Notes: generated from the letters alone by a model not told the origin. Shown: positions 33,401 through 43,136, numbered from the stretch's first letter. The stretch is DNA of 64,000 nt from HGM11367 sp964600435 (GCA_964600435.1 CAZRJB010000005.1:9672-73671), one strand, 5' to 3'. A program made the numbers and translations.

Positions 33401-36400
33401 AAGCGAAACAATTTCAAACCAAAAAACAATTTATCTTGCATATGTTAAAAGAACCAATTCGGTTAATGTTAACGTGTTAGAAGACGAATCAATATCTGCA
33501 ACCACACCAGAACATGCACAAAAAGTTTTAATAACTCAAAATGGCTCAGAAATTTCTTCTTTAAGTGAAATTGGAACATTGGAAGCAACAATTGATGTTC
33601 AAACCATAGCAAACAACAACAACTCATATTTCTTCTATTTAAACAGCATAAAAAAATCTTACACATTTAAAAGATTAGACTTGGTTGATGGTATAAAAGT
33701 AGAAAATGACAAATTAACTTGGAACTTAGGCACAGAAGATGCAAATTTTGTTTATGTTTTAAAGTTTTCCGATTCAACTGGAAAAACAATTCTTGTTGAA
33801 CTTGATAAAACTGTTAACATGGTGGATTTAACCGAATCTAAATATCAACAAATTTTGAATTCGCTTGGTGGCAATGCAAAATATGTTGCAATAAAAAAAT
33901 TAATAAAACAAAGTTTTATAGCAAACACAGAACAAACAAACAAACTTTCTTCTGATTATTCAAGCAATGTGGAGTTGGTTCAAATTGCAACTCCAACAAA
34001 TGTTAGTTTAAATGTTGACCAAAACAATTTAAAACAAAACGTTATCGAAATTTCTTGGACAATTTCAAATGCATCAACAGTTAGCATTTCAAATTATGTT
34101 ATTGAAATATCACATAACGGAGAAACCAAAAACATTTCAACTTCTGGAACATACACAGTTTTGGAAGATGACGAACAATTTAAAAATTCTGGCATGTGGG
34201 GTGTTAGAGTTAAGGCGGTTGGAAGCAATAGTTCAATAAGTTCAAACTTTAGTGAAAAATTGCAAGTTGAAAGGCTAAATGCAACAACTGTTTCGGTTGA
34301 CAAAAATGGAACAATATCTTGGAATAAAATAAACAATGCAAATGGCTATCTTGTTGAATGTTCTTTTGTTACTCTTACGGGCGAAACAAAAGAATTTAAA
34401 GCAGATGTTGATGCAAACAGCACATCTTCTAACTTGCTTAAAGAACAAATGGAAACTGCATTTTTTGGCAATGTTACAATCAACATATATGCAAAAGGTG
34501 ACGGCATAAACACATTGTCTAGTTTTGCTAATTCAACTATTGAAAGATTGCAATCACCAAATTATTCAGTTAAAAATGACAGCATTGTCATAAACAACTT
34601 TGAAGATTATCCGGAAAACACCAAATTTTTTGCGACTTGCACAATTGATGGACATGTTGTAATAAACAAACAAATTCAAATTGAAAAGAACACAGACAAT
34701 CAATATTATTGGAGTTTGCCAACAGAGTTTTTATATTTGGACGAAAATGGAACAACCCAAAAAATTGATTTAAGTGAACAAAAAACATTAAATATGTCAA
34801 TTTATGCTTTAAACGATAAAAACATAAATTCTAACATAGCAACAAAAACAGCAACAGTTTTATCTCCACTCACAAATTTAAGATTTGTTAGGGATGAAAA
34901 TTCTGTTATTAGATTTAAAGCAACAAACAACAACACAAATTGTACCAATGTTAAGTTAATGGTTGGCAACTATTTGGTTGATAGTTTAAATGGCAACATT
35001 GACTTTGCAATAACCGACGACATTTTAAAAGAATATTTTGCTTCTAACTGGCAAATTAAAATTCAGGCAATTGGTGATGAGAGCGGTGAATATGTAAACA
35101 GTAAGGCAGAAATTATAAGCGGAACAAAACTAAACAAAACACAAAACATAAAAACAAAAAATGGGCTGGTTGTTTGGGATAATGTTCAAAATTCAACATC
35201 TTATAGTTTTAAAATGGACGAGCTGGCTTGGGAAACCAACATTAGGGAATGCACTAAATCTTTAAAAAAAGAAGAAATTAGCGCTGGCGCTCACACAATT
35301 AGTGTTCGAGCAGTTGGAAATGTTGGAACGCAAGAAAAAACATCAGACATTGTTTTAGATGGAGATGTTTCTGCTAATGTTACAATAACAAAACTCCAAG
35401 AAGTTACAGATTTTGGCGTTATAAATGGTTATTTTACTTTTGAAACAACAATTGAAAAAGCAAGTGAATTTGTTATTGAAGCATATTTAGATAAAGAATG
35501 CGAAAATCTTGTTGCAACATATGTTTTAAACAAACTCGACAACAACAAAATTGGTTTTGAAAGCAATGGCAACACATATTATTCTTGTTCAGATTTAAAC
35601 AATAAATTGTCACAAAATGGCTATTCAACTCTATACATAAAATCTTTTGCAAAAACAAATGAAACAAATTATGTATATTCTAACTATGCAAAAAACAGTG
35701 GTTTGATTAGTGTTATAAAAGTTGAAAATTTAAACAATCAAACAGCAATTTCGTTGTCGCATCCTTTGTTGGAAACTTCTTCTGTTGATTATTTAACAAC
35801 AAATGCATCTTGGGGAACAAACACAAATTCAAACAACGGCTTTGTTTTAAATGTTGATGGCAATCTTCAATATACAATCGAAACAAGTTATTGCTTAGAC
35901 AAAAACAAAGAATGGAATGCTGGAAGTCATGCCATAAGCTACATGCAACTAGGCTCAAACTTAAACTCAGACGGCACAACTTATTTAACATATAAGTTTA
36001 GTGCAGAAACAAAAATAACAAAACTAGAACCTGTTAAAGTTTATGTTAAGGTTAGAGATGTTGGTGGCGTAAGTGAACCGTATGTTGTGTTTGATGCAGT
36101 TTCTGGTGCAAATTTGTATTATTCTTATTTGTCAGATGATTTCTATGCCTCTCACAACAATCCAAGCATGGTGATAAGCATGGCAAGCCTAAATTCTAAC
36201 ACAACATACAATAGTTTTGGCATGATTGCTGTTAACACAAGCAACGTAAACATTTTGGCAAGCACAATAAACTACATAACAAAAACAAATTCAGAAAACA
36301 ATGTTGTTAACGTAAAACTAGAAAAAGAACAAAAAGCAACAACTCCTACTTTATCAAACGGTTCTTTCTATTGGACAATTTCAACAAGCAACTGGAAATC

Positions 36401-39400
36401 AATTATGATAAGCGAAGAGAAGTTAACAAGTTTGTTTACAAAACAAATAAAAATAGCATTCTCATTAAAAGATTCCCCATCAATCAAATATCAATATGTG
36501 GACAACGTTAGCAACTACATTTTGCTTTCAAACAGCCAAAAACAAGAATTAATTAACTATTTTGCTGGCATTAGTGGCATTATAGGTTTGTCTAAACAAG
36601 AAATTGAAAGTGCAATAGAATTGTTGCAATTTAACCTTTTGGGTGGCTTTGCATCAATAAACTATGGTTTTAATAAATTTGCATCAGACCTTCCTGTTGG
36701 TGAGTATAACATTTCTATAAGTTTGGTTGGCAGTGGTGTTGTTGAGGTTGATAATAACTACATTGCTAAATTCTCATCAGACTATGTTGAACTACCTCAA
36801 ACAATATATGTTGCCCCTGCAACAGAAATAATGGCAGTTGCTTCAGAAGGAAACTATTCAATTAAATTTAACAATATTAACGTAAACTCAACCTACATAA
36901 CATCTGCACCAACATACATTCTTGTGGGTAGAAAACTTAACAAAACCTATAACACAATGGAAGATGTTAACCTTGCAGAAGTTGCCGCAACAAACTTAAA
37001 TTCTAGCGAAGAATTAACCTTTAATGTTACAGACTTAATTTCTAGCGGAAAACTCACATCTGACTACGCAGAACTTTATGTGATTGTTAAAGGCAACAAC
37101 AAAACTTTAAACGGAAAAACATCAAATATTATAAACATAAAAATTTTAGATACTGTTGTTGCAAATGCAGAACATGGCGAAATCACTTGGAAAAAAGTAG
37201 AAAATGCAACTCAATATGCCATAACTTACACACTTTCTGGTGGGCAACCTTCCACAAAAACAATCACAAACTCAGATAGCGATTCTTACAAGTGGGATGG
37301 TTCAGAACTTGAAACAAACAAAAACTATACAGTTTCTATTCAGGCACAAGGCTATATTAATAAAAAAGTTAAAAATTCTGAAGTGTTTACAATGTCTGGT
37401 AAATTGTTAGAAATTGGAACGGTTTGCAGGCTCCTTCCGGTTGCAGATGTTTCAATAAACAATGGCATTTTTGAATGGAGTGAAATTTCAAATGCAACTT
37501 CTTATGAAATTTATGCAAGTGGAGTGTTGTTGGAAGAAATCACAACTTTGCAATTTGAAACAACTGTTAAAGACAAAAATGTGTACAATTACACGATAAA
37601 AACAATTGGAACTGAGAGTGGTTTGCTAAATGGCGAATCAACAACCTACTTAAATTCTTCATTAAGTGAAGAAACAAAAGCACAACGGGTTAATGATATA
37701 AGTTCAATATCATTTGCAAATGGGCTAATAAGTTTTGTCCCATCTCAAACAACAAATTATTACAAACTAACATTCTATAAACTGGCAAACGGCAAACGAA
37801 GTGATTCAGATTCTGTTGTTGTTTACACAACCACAACAACATACGACACAAACACCAACGATAGTTTAAAAGTTTATGGTGATTACGACTTAGATATTCA
37901 ATCTTGTTACCAAAACAAAACACAAGTTGCAGGAACAACCGACACATTCTATGTTATAAGTCAAGCAACAAGTGCAACATATTATAAGTTTGAAAAAGTA
38001 ACAAACATAAGTGTTTTCAACGGAAAAATAACATGGAATTTTGAAAATTCAGACAATAAATTGGACGCAGACTTTGAATTTAAATTAATGTTTACGTCAA
38101 CATCAAACAACACAACAGAAAAAACAGTGGCATCTTCTCAAAAAGACGAAAACGGTAATTATTATTACGAAAATGTTGTTTTTGACAATATTGAAACAAC
38201 CGATTCTATTTCACTAATAATCTATGTGGTTCCAACTTTAAATGCAAACAATTATGTAAAATCTGTTGCAAGCGATGAATATTCAGGAATCCATCAATAT
38301 GCAAAAATAGATTCAACAAAAATAACAATGCAATTTAATGATGATGGACAACTTCTTATTGGTTGGTCTGACGGAGTTTCAATTCCTGACGGAGTTACAG
38401 GATTCACTTATGAATATAAATTTGAGTTAAATGGTGAACAACAAATTGGCAAGAGTGACAAACCAGAATTAATTTTGGAAAGCGGTCTTGATTTCAATGA
38501 CAGCTTGAGCGATGTTATCACTCTTCAAATAAGAGTTATTCCAACAATTGAAAACTATATTTCTTCCGTTTGGTCAGACATAAAAGAAATTTCAAAACCA
38601 AAAGCAGTTTCAAATTTGGTTTATAATACAGAAAAAGCAATTTTCACTTGGGATCAATTTGAAACAGAAAATAATAGCAGTTATAAATATAAAATCATAG
38701 ATGAAGTTACATACAAAAACGCTTCGGGCTTGGATATAACTGAAACTTTTATAATTTTTGCAGAAATTAGCGACGAAAAATTTACTCCGTTTGTTGTTGG
38801 AACACATAATCTTTCTGTATATGTTATGGTTTCAAATTCTGATACAGATAAGTTTATTTCTGTAGCATCAAAAGTAAACAATGCATCTTTCAAATTGTTT
38901 GCATCCGGAAATGGAACACAAGACAATCCATATGTAATTGAAACAAAAGAACATTTTAAAAACATTGCTTCTAGAGCAAATGTTGATAAAAAGTTATATT
39001 CAATTTTAAAACTTGAACAAACCATTGACAAAAACGAGCAAACAATAACCACTTACAATGCAATTAATATGTTCAACGGCTTAAGCGGTTACAACTTTAA
39101 ACAAATCAATGATTTAGAAATTGATAATTCTCATGTTGTTGTGGTAGATTCAAACACTGGATTTAATGGTGTGTTTAATGGTAACTATAAAACCCTTACG
39201 TTTAAATATGCATATAAAACCAATGACGATTTGTCAATTTCACTTTTCAATAATATTGGTTCTAGTGGAAAATTAGAAAACATCAAATTGAAATTTGAAA
39301 TTTCAACAGACAGCAATGGTTTCGACAATGTAGCGGCATACTTAAATGTTTTATGCAACACCAACAATGGAATAATAAATAATGTTTTGGTTGGCGATGT

Positions 39401-40193
39401 TAATGACCAAATTAATATTACAACAAGTAGAACTGCTTTATATTTGTCATTTATTGCATACCAAAACAACGGAACAATTTCAAATGTTGTAAACAACTAT
39501 AATGTGACAATAGAAGAGACAAGTATCAACGATTCAAAAGTTCTTGAATATGCATCAGTTGCCATTCAAAATAATGGAAAAGTAGAATGTGCAAAAAATA
39601 ATGGAAACATTAATGTAACTGGAACTTTTATTCATGTTGGCGGATTGGTTGTTCAAAACATGGACACAACAAATGGGCAAATAATTGGTTCGGGCAATTC
39701 TGGTGATTTTGTTATAACATATAATAACAATCCAAACTCTTCTTCAAACATTGGCGGTATTGTTGCTGATAATAAATGCAAGTTAGATTATTGCTATTGC
39801 ACAAGCAGTTTTGAACTGTATTTCAAAACAAATATTGGTGGGGTTATTAGTGCATATATTGGTGGATTAATTGGTTCTTCAACAGGAAACAACATAACCA
39901 ACTCTTATACAAATGTAACATTCAATGAACAAACCAACTGCAGCGTATATCATGTTGTTGGAAATTTAACAAATGTAACTGCCAACTTTGATTCTGTTTT
40001 CTATAACAATAACGGCAGCAGTCTAGCAGCAGCAAACAATGGCTCATTTGAGAATTACACCAATGACAACCTTTCAGATGTTAAAAACAAACTTGTTTCA
40101 GAGAATATTAATTCTACATACTTTAATAACAGTTTGACTTTAAAATTTGAAGATGAATTTGACAAGAATTGGAAAAATAATTCAAACAATTAA
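30447..40193 (+). CDS. Giant surface lipoprotein with Ig/FN3-like repeats and GLUG-like C-terminus
   Basis: This is a 3248-residue protein, about 15% of the window. The signal peptide ends in lipobox FMSAC (Cys25). It has a BIG2-like N-terminal domain (about 30-110, KFSSSNPNIVAVSP). Then come roughly 25 beta-sandwich units of about 90-100 residues, each opening like L..P..L.....LSW..V.NA..Y.V.I (examples: SPSNLHFNQDTGCLEWDNV, NIKTKNGLVVWDNVQNSTSY), as in FN3/Ig tandem proteins. The last 420 residues start with GNGTQDNPYVI, the entry motif of GLUG-type repeats. It should form a long stalk on the membrane with a distal domain. I chose this ATG because the signal peptide begins there, although the upstream GGGG is a modest ribosome binding site. 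The partner or ligand is unknown. Confidence 0.85.
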   Translation: MKKRCFKLSLVAFALFISAFFMSACKSITPKVVFNESQFVMGTNHELSLENFVSLENISIGNVKFSSSNPNIVAVSPRQTLISGEAEGSAIITANGFEGFVEITVSGSSLSFSSPSNLHFNQDTGCLEWDNVYVGKFVANQYKLTIIKNSEPPQEIIVNTNSFKLNEVGNFKVKVACMARSGINESEPSNEFLFSKLEAPGNLKYNSNNNVLSWDKNGNNQFVVKKDGVVSNIIENNFITLDLSEEKVHTISVLSISEERNAFGSQSETLTLTRLKTPQISIKNNTIEWVDEQTGVSSYVLSLYKVTDSSETFVKSQTIPHNGTNYSYSFGGLDFGTYNVKVYACGDNVETFNQNNHYLNSAVSSTGEITKLKEQTIVFDKELKQISVVDFSANQSLVLIVKHGENQPEEIDISQNGKHVYNFTESGDYSFTVVNKAKNNTEIDSNSSNQIIVKQLPKLSNLQQSTTLSGKYALSGIRLLDGATSYKVEKFFGNSKIELNQLSNGEFGFVNELFGQAGNYEIVVSLFGSDSENKYVLSSQSCLNVKKLNKVILSNNESNKQITWQNSETLNNLQYLCVLSGQSEKTETTSNLYFDYSNLAAGQYNLTVATRLESLEDVLYIDSDNSEQITFEIEKQITSPQLSITKKQGKHFLVVTPSENANLYTISVNNIQIESKNHNSLENIEIDIDSILAQAGTGENNLTYNFEVYAENTDNAYNTKSEVATIKAQKIVAPTTFSVSATEEISTTKPESFINFEVLIDEEKTNKISDVENKSEYQIKIKYVSDMQNHNETFYIDSDYSMFKLTRMPIQIEQNGLVFASKAEETTQTHTSIAKITQNLPYSNIIISSCEQVGFETEFQQNSLYDFENGFKLSFRHEFVIDNAEIDGTYKNGVFASANNSYYISGESSYVTIKLANQQLNTQIVEADNKLQVSWEDKENASYSFDSMFIKNETKSNQTHTSGHNSAEVDLTDSDLLQGSLVMAISETISNQKTIYLAYVKRTNSVNVNVLEDESISATTPEHAQKVLITQNGSEISSLSEIGTLEATIDVQTIANNNNSYFFYLNSIKKSYTFKRLDLVDGIKVENDKLTWNLGTEDANFVYVLKFSDSTGKTILVELDKTVNMVDLTESKYQQILNSLGGNAKYVAIKKLIKQSFIANTEQTNKLSSDYSSNVELVQIATPTNVSLNVDQNNLKQNVIEISWTISNASTVSISNYVIEISHNGETKNISTSGTYTVLEDDEQFKNSGMWGVRVKAVGSNSSISSNFSEKLQVERLNATTVSVDKNGTISWNKINNANGYLVECSFVTLTGETKEFKADVDANSTSSNLLKEQMETAFFGNVTINIYAKGDGINTLSSFANSTIERLQSPNYSVKNDSIVINNFEDYPENTKFFATCTIDGHVVINKQIQIEKNTDNQYYWSLPTEFLYLDENGTTQKIDLSEQKTLNMSIYALNDKNINSNIATKTATVLSPLTNLRFVRDENSVIRFKATNNNTNCTNVKLMVGNYLVDSLNGNIDFAITDDILKEYFASNWQIKIQAIGDESGEYVNSKAEIISGTKLNKTQNIKTKNGLVVWDNVQNSTSYSFKMDELAWETNIRECTKSLKKEEISAGAHTISVRAVGNVGTQEKTSDIVLDGDVSANVTITKLQEVTDFGVINGYFTFETTIEKASEFVIEAYLDKECENLVATYVLNKLDNNKIGFESNGNTYYSCSDLNNKLSQNGYSTLYIKSFAKTNETNYVYSNYAKNSGLISVIKVENLNNQTAISLSHPLLETSSVDYLTTNASWGTNTNSNNGFVLNVDGNLQYTIETSYCLDKNKEWNAGSHAISYMQLGSNLNSDGTTYLTYKFSAETKITKLEPVKVYVKVRDVGGVSEPYVVFDAVSGANLYYSYLSDDFYASHNNPSMVISMASLNSNTTYNSFGMIAVNTSNVNILASTINYITKTNSENNVVNVKLEKEQKATTPTLSNGSFYWTISTSNWKSIMISEEKLTSLFTKQIKIAFSLKDSPSIKYQYVDNVSNYILLSNSQKQELINYFAGISGIIGLSKQEIESAIELLQFNLLGGFASINYGFNKFASDLPVGEYNISISLVGSGVVEVDNNYIAKFSSDYVELPQTIYVAPATEIMAVASEGNYSIKFNNINVNSTYITSAPTYILVGRKLNKTYNTMEDVNLAEVAATNLNSSEELTFNVTDLISSGKLTSDYAELYVIVKGNNKTLNGKTSNIINIKILDTVVANAEHGEITWKKVENATQYAITYTLSGGQPSTKTITNSDSDSYKWDGSELETNKNYTVSIQAQGYINKKVKNSEVFTMSGKLLEIGTVCRLLPVADVSINNGIFEWSEISNATSYEIYASGVLLEEITTLQFETTVKDKNVYNYTIKTIGTESGLLNGESTTYLNSSLSEETKAQRVNDISSISFANGLISFVPSQTTNYYKLTFYKLANGKRSDSDSVVVYTTTTTYDTNTNDSLKVYGDYDLDIQSCYQNKTQVAGTTDTFYVISQATSATYYKFEKVTNISVFNGKITWNFENSDNKLDADFEFKLMFTSTSNNTTEKTVASSQKDENGNYYYENVVFDNIETTDSISLIIYVVPTLNANNYVKSVASDEYSGIHQYAKIDSTKITMQFNDDGQLLIGWSDGVSIPDGVTGFTYEYKFELNGEQQIGKSDKPELILESGLDFNDSLSDVITLQIRVIPTIENYISSVWSDIKEISKPKAVSNLVYNTEKAIFTWDQFETENNSSYKYKIIDEVTYKNASGLDITETFIIFAEISDEKFTPFVVGTHNLSVYVMVSNSDTDKFISVASKVNNASFKLFASGNGTQDNPYVIETKEHFKNIASRANVDKKLYSILKLEQTIDKNEQTITTYNAINMFNGLSGYNFKQINDLEIDNSHVVVVDSNTGFNGVFNGNYKTLTFKYAYKTNDDLSISLFNNIGSSGKLENIKLKFEISTDSNGFDNVAAYLNVLCNTNNGIINNVLVGDVNDQINITTSRTALYLSFIAYQNNGTISNVVNNYNVTIEETSINDSKVLEYASVAIQNNGKVECAKNNGNINVTGTFIHVGGLVVQNMDTTNGQIIGSGNSGDFVITYNNNPNSSSNIGGIVADNKCKLDYCYCTSSFELYFKTNIGGVISAYIGGLIGSSTGNNITNSYTNVTFNEQTNCSVYHVVGNLTNVTANFDSVFYNNNGSSLAAANNGSFENYTNDNLSDVKNKLVSENINSTYFNNSLTLKFEDEFDKNWKNNSNN

Positions 40194-40227
40194 CAACTTT
40201 ATGTTTTAAAGGCTTTAATTGTTTAAC

Positions 40228-40260
40228 AAACACACTGCAAAAATTTTGCAGTGTGTTTTA
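40228..40260 (+). terminator. Terminator of the giant lipoprotein gene
   Basis: A perfect 15-bp stem (AAACACACTGCAAAA and complement) ends in TTTTA. Confidence 0.85.
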
Positions 40261-40346
40261 TAAACTAGAAAAATATATATTTCAAACAAAAAAACAATAT
40301 ATTTTTTTAATTTTTGCTTCTTTATGCTCACATTTTGCTTTTTAAC

Positions 40347-40375
40347 TTGAAAATAATATTTTTGTATGATAGAAT
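40347..40375 (+). promoter_or_regulatory. Promoter for the ABC-F gene
   Basis: TTGAAA (40347-40352), a 17-base spacer and an extended -10 TGA-TAGAAT (40370-40375). Confidence 0.6.
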
Positions 40376-40400
40376 ACCTATAAATTTTTAGGAGAAAAAA

Positions 40401-41987
40401 ATGATTAATGTAAGTAATGTAACTCTTCAATTTGGAAGCAGAGTTTTGTTTAAAGAAGTAAATTTAAAATTTACAAAAGGTAATTGCTATGGGATTATTG
40501 GTGCTAATGGTGCTGGAAAATCCACTTTTTTAAAAATTTTAACAGGGGAATTAGAACCAAACAAAGGCGAGGTTTCAATTTCTTCTGGCGAACGTATGAG
40601 TGTTTTAAAACAAAACCAAAATGCCTTTGATGAATATACTGTTTTAAAAACAGTTTTAATGGGGTACGAAAGATTGGTTGAAGTAGAACGCCTTAAAGAC
40701 GAACTTTATTCAAAGCCAGACTTTGGTGAAGAAGATGGCATTTTAGCCGCACAATTAGAACAAGAATATGCCGATATGGGCGGATGGGAAGCAGATGGAA
40801 ATGCAAAAACACTTTTAAAAAACATAGGCATAGAAGAAAAATATTTTGACACTTTAATGTCGCAAATGGATCCAAAAGCAAAAGTTAAAGTTTTGTTAGC
40901 GCAGGCACTTTTTGGCAATCCAGACATTTTAATATTGGATGAACCAACAAACAATTTAGACTTTAAAACTTGCAGATGGCTAGAAAACTTTTTGCTTAAC
41001 TTTGAAAACATGGTTATAATTGTTTCTCACAATCGACACTTTTTAAACAAAGTATGCACTCACATTTGTGATGTGGACTACGGACAAATTAACATGATGC
41101 TTGGCAACTACGATTTTTGGTACGAAACAACACAACTTATTGCAAAACAATTAAAAGACCAAAACAAAAAAGCAGAACAACGTGCAAAAGAGTTAAAGGA
41201 CTTTATTGCCAGATTCTCAGCCAATGCCTCAAAATCTAAACAGGCAACCTCAAGAAAAAGAGAACTTGAAAAACTTACAATTGAAGACATTAAAATTTCT
41301 TCAAGAAAATATCCATATATCAACTTTGATTTTGAACAAGAAATTGGAAAAGAAATTTTGGTTGTTAAAAATCTCACCAAAAAGGGTTTTTTTGAAAATT
41401 TAAGTTTTAGTGTTTCAAAAGATGACAAAATTGTTGTAATGGCAAACAACAGTTTGGCTCCAACAATGCTTTATAACATTTTAACGGGCAAAGAGGCCGC
41501 AGATAGCGGTACAATAAATTGGGGAAAAACAATCAAGGTTGGCTATTTGCCACAAGACAATCGTGAATTTTTTGATGATTGCCACTTAAATTTGGTTGAT
41601 TGGTTAAGGCAATATTCAAAAGACCAAACAGAAAGTTACATCAGAGGCTGGTTGGGCAGAATGTTGTTTTCCGGTGAAGAAGCATTAAAAGAAGTTAATG
41701 TGTTGTCGGGTGGTGAAAAAGTTAGATGCATGATGGCAAAAACCATGCTCGGAGGTGGCAACTTTGTAATTTTAGACGAACCAACAAACCACTTAGACCT
41801 TGAAAGCATTATGGCTTTAAACAAAGGAATGATAAACTATAAAGGTTGCATGTTGTTTACATCTCATGACCAGGAAATTGTTGAAACAGTTGCAAACAGA
41901 ATTATTGATATTGTTTCTCCAACAGAAATATATTACAAAATGTCCACTTATGAAGAATATATGAATGCAAAGGAAAATTTGAATTAA
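40401..41987 (+). CDS. ABC-F ATPase (YkpA/YbiT-like)
   Basis: This 528-residue protein has two nucleotide-binding domains and no TM helices, the ABC-F layout; members act on the ribosome E site. NBD1 has an intact Walker A (GANGAGKST, 34-42) and Walker B (ILILDEPTNNLD near 178), but its signature is degenerate (SQMDPKAKVKVLLAQ). NBD2 has LSGGEKVRCMMAK (about 434) and ILDEPTNHLD (about 456), but in place of Walker A reads MANNSLAPTMLYN (about 346). A charged linker (about 250-300) joins the halves. NBD2 erosion is known in the YkpA/YbiT branch, as far as I recall. TAGGAG precedes the ATG. Antibiotic resistance is not implied. Confidence 0.88.
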   Translation: MINVSNVTLQFGSRVLFKEVNLKFTKGNCYGIIGANGAGKSTFLKILTGELEPNKGEVSISSGERMSVLKQNQNAFDEYTVLKTVLMGYERLVEVERLKDELYSKPDFGEEDGILAAQLEQEYADMGGWEADGNAKTLLKNIGIEEKYFDTLMSQMDPKAKVKVLLAQALFGNPDILILDEPTNNLDFKTCRWLENFLLNFENMVIIVSHNRHFLNKVCTHICDVDYGQINMMLGNYDFWYETTQLIAKQLKDQNKKAEQRAKELKDFIARFSANASKSKQATSRKRELEKLTIEDIKISSRKYPYINFDFEQEIGKEILVVKNLTKKGFFENLSFSVSKDDKIVVMANNSLAPTMLYNILTGKEAADSGTINWGKTIKVGYLPQDNREFFDDCHLNLVDWLRQYSKDQTESYIRGWLGRMLFSGEEALKEVNVLSGGEKVRCMMAKTMLGGGNFVILDEPTNHLDLESIMALNKGMINYKGCMLFTSHDQEIVETVANRIIDIVSPTEIYYKMSTYEEYMNAKENLN

Positions 41988-42032
41988 AGAATATTTTTTA
42001 TGTTTTTCCACATGCTATTTGTGGAGGGAGAA

Positions 42033-42191
42033 ATGAAAGATAAGTGTAATAACGGCGTTTGTTGTAATGTTTGTGTTTGCAAACATAACATTGACGGTTG
42101 CAAATGTGGTTTAAATCAAATTAAAGTTACAAAAGGTGACAGAACAAGTTTGCATTATTGTGAAAGTTATTGCCCAAACGGCAAATGCTAA
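42033..42191 (+). CDS. DUF1540-like Cys-rich small protein
   Basis: This 52-residue protein has ten Cys: CCNVCVCKHNIDGCKC, then I-KVT spacing and HYCESYCPNGKC. The order C-x2-C...N...C...I.V...C matches DUF1540, small putative metal-binding proteins common in spore-forming Firmicutes. Start chosen at 42033 because GTGGAGGGAG lies 5 bases upstream; a longer frame from 42000 lacks a site. It is flanked by a terminator. Function unknown; zinc or iron binding is inferred. Confidence 0.75.
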   Translation: MKDKCNNGVCCNVCVCKHNIDGCKCGLNQIKVTKGDRTSLHYCESYCPNGKC

Positions 42192-42226
42192 AAATTGAAA
42201 ATTTATGCATTTTGAGAAAAACAATT

Positions 42227-42260
42227 AAAAAAATATCGAGAAAATTTCTCGATATTTTTT
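42227..42260 (+). terminator. Terminator of the DUF1540-like gene
   Basis: AAAAAATATCGAGAA pairs with TTCTCGATATTTTTT. The symmetry would also let it work for the opposite strand. Confidence 0.75.
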
Positions 42261-42331
42261 GTTGTATATAGTTGGCAATTTGTTGGTTTTGTTCTAAAAT
42301 TTTGAAAATTCAAATTGCAAATGCATTATTT

Positions 42332-43021
42332 TTAGTGTTTTTTCTGGAATTTGCCGTCTTTTTTCTTAATGCTAACATTAAGTCCTTGTTTTTCTGCCAA
42401 TGTTTCTACATATTCCAATGCTTCTTTTTTTGTTTTGCAACGTTTAGAAGCACGAGCTGCACCAGTTTTTTTAATAATCCAGTTTTTGTTTTCTTTGTCA
42501 TAAATAACCATATATTTTTGGTTTTTAACTTTAACTTCTTCTGCAGATTCTGAATTGTTTGTTTCATCAGTCATAGTGTTTTGTTCTGCAGGTTCTTCTT
42601 TTGCTTCTTCTGTTTGCACCTTTTTAGCCTTTGAAGACTTTTGTTTTGCAGGTTCTTCTTTTGGTTGCTCTTTTTTAATTTTTGTGGATTTTGATTTTGT
42701 TTCTTTTGCAGTTGTTTTGTTCTCAGTTTTTGAGTTTTTCTTTTGTGCAACCTTTTCTGTTTTTGGTTCTTCTTTTTCTTCTTTTTCTGCACTTTCTTGT
42801 TTAACCGATTCTGTGTTTTCTTCAGTTTCTAGAGTTTTTTCTGGTTGAGCGGAAGTTGTTTTTTTTGTTTCTTTTTTATTTTTTGCTTTTACTGCAAAAA
42901 CAATAATCAAAACAATTGCAATAACAACAACAGCAACAATCCCTGCAAAAATCCAAGCAGAAGTTTTTACTGGAAGACTTGGAAAAAGTGCTTTTAAAAT
43001 GTTTTCAAAAAATTGTTTCAT
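42332..43021 (-). CDS. Membrane-anchored DUF2188 protein with Lys/Glu-rich linker
   Basis: This is a 229-residue protein. One TM helix (about 22-46), about 110 residues of nearly pure Lys/Glu/Thr/Ser low complexity, then a compact C-terminal domain (about 168-229): YMVIYDKENKNWIIKK, SKRCKTKKEALEYV, VSIKKKDGKF. This is the DUF2188 pattern (W.vk..g..ra....tk.EA...), a small fold of unknown role. The start is chosen at 43021 because AAAGGAG lies 6 bases upstream, not the longer frame 19 codons earlier. Confidence 0.75.
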   Translation of the reverse strand: MKQFFENILKALFPSLPVKTSAWIFAGIVAVVVIAIVLIIVFAVKAKNKKETKKTTSAQPEKTLETEENTESVKQESAEKEEKEEPKTEKVAQKKNSKTENKTTAKETKSKSTKIKKEQPKEEPAKQKSSKAKKVQTEEAKEEPAEQNTMTDETNNSESAEEVKVKNQKYMVIYDKENKNWIIKKTGAARASKRCKTKKEALEYVETLAEKQGLNVSIKKKDGKFQKKH

Positions 43022-43049
43022 GTTTTCTCCTTTGTTTGTAATGGTATTA

Positions 43050-43078
43050 ATAATACAACAACAAAAAAATTTTTTCAA
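43050..43078 (-). promoter_or_regulatory. Promoter for the DUF2188 gene
   Basis: On the minus strand, TTGAAA (43073-43078), a 17-base spacer and TATTAT (43050-43055). Confidence 0.55.
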
Positions 43079-43136
43079 TAGGAAAAATAAAAAAATTTGA
43101 AATTTTTAAAATTATTAATTAATTAATATTAATTTG

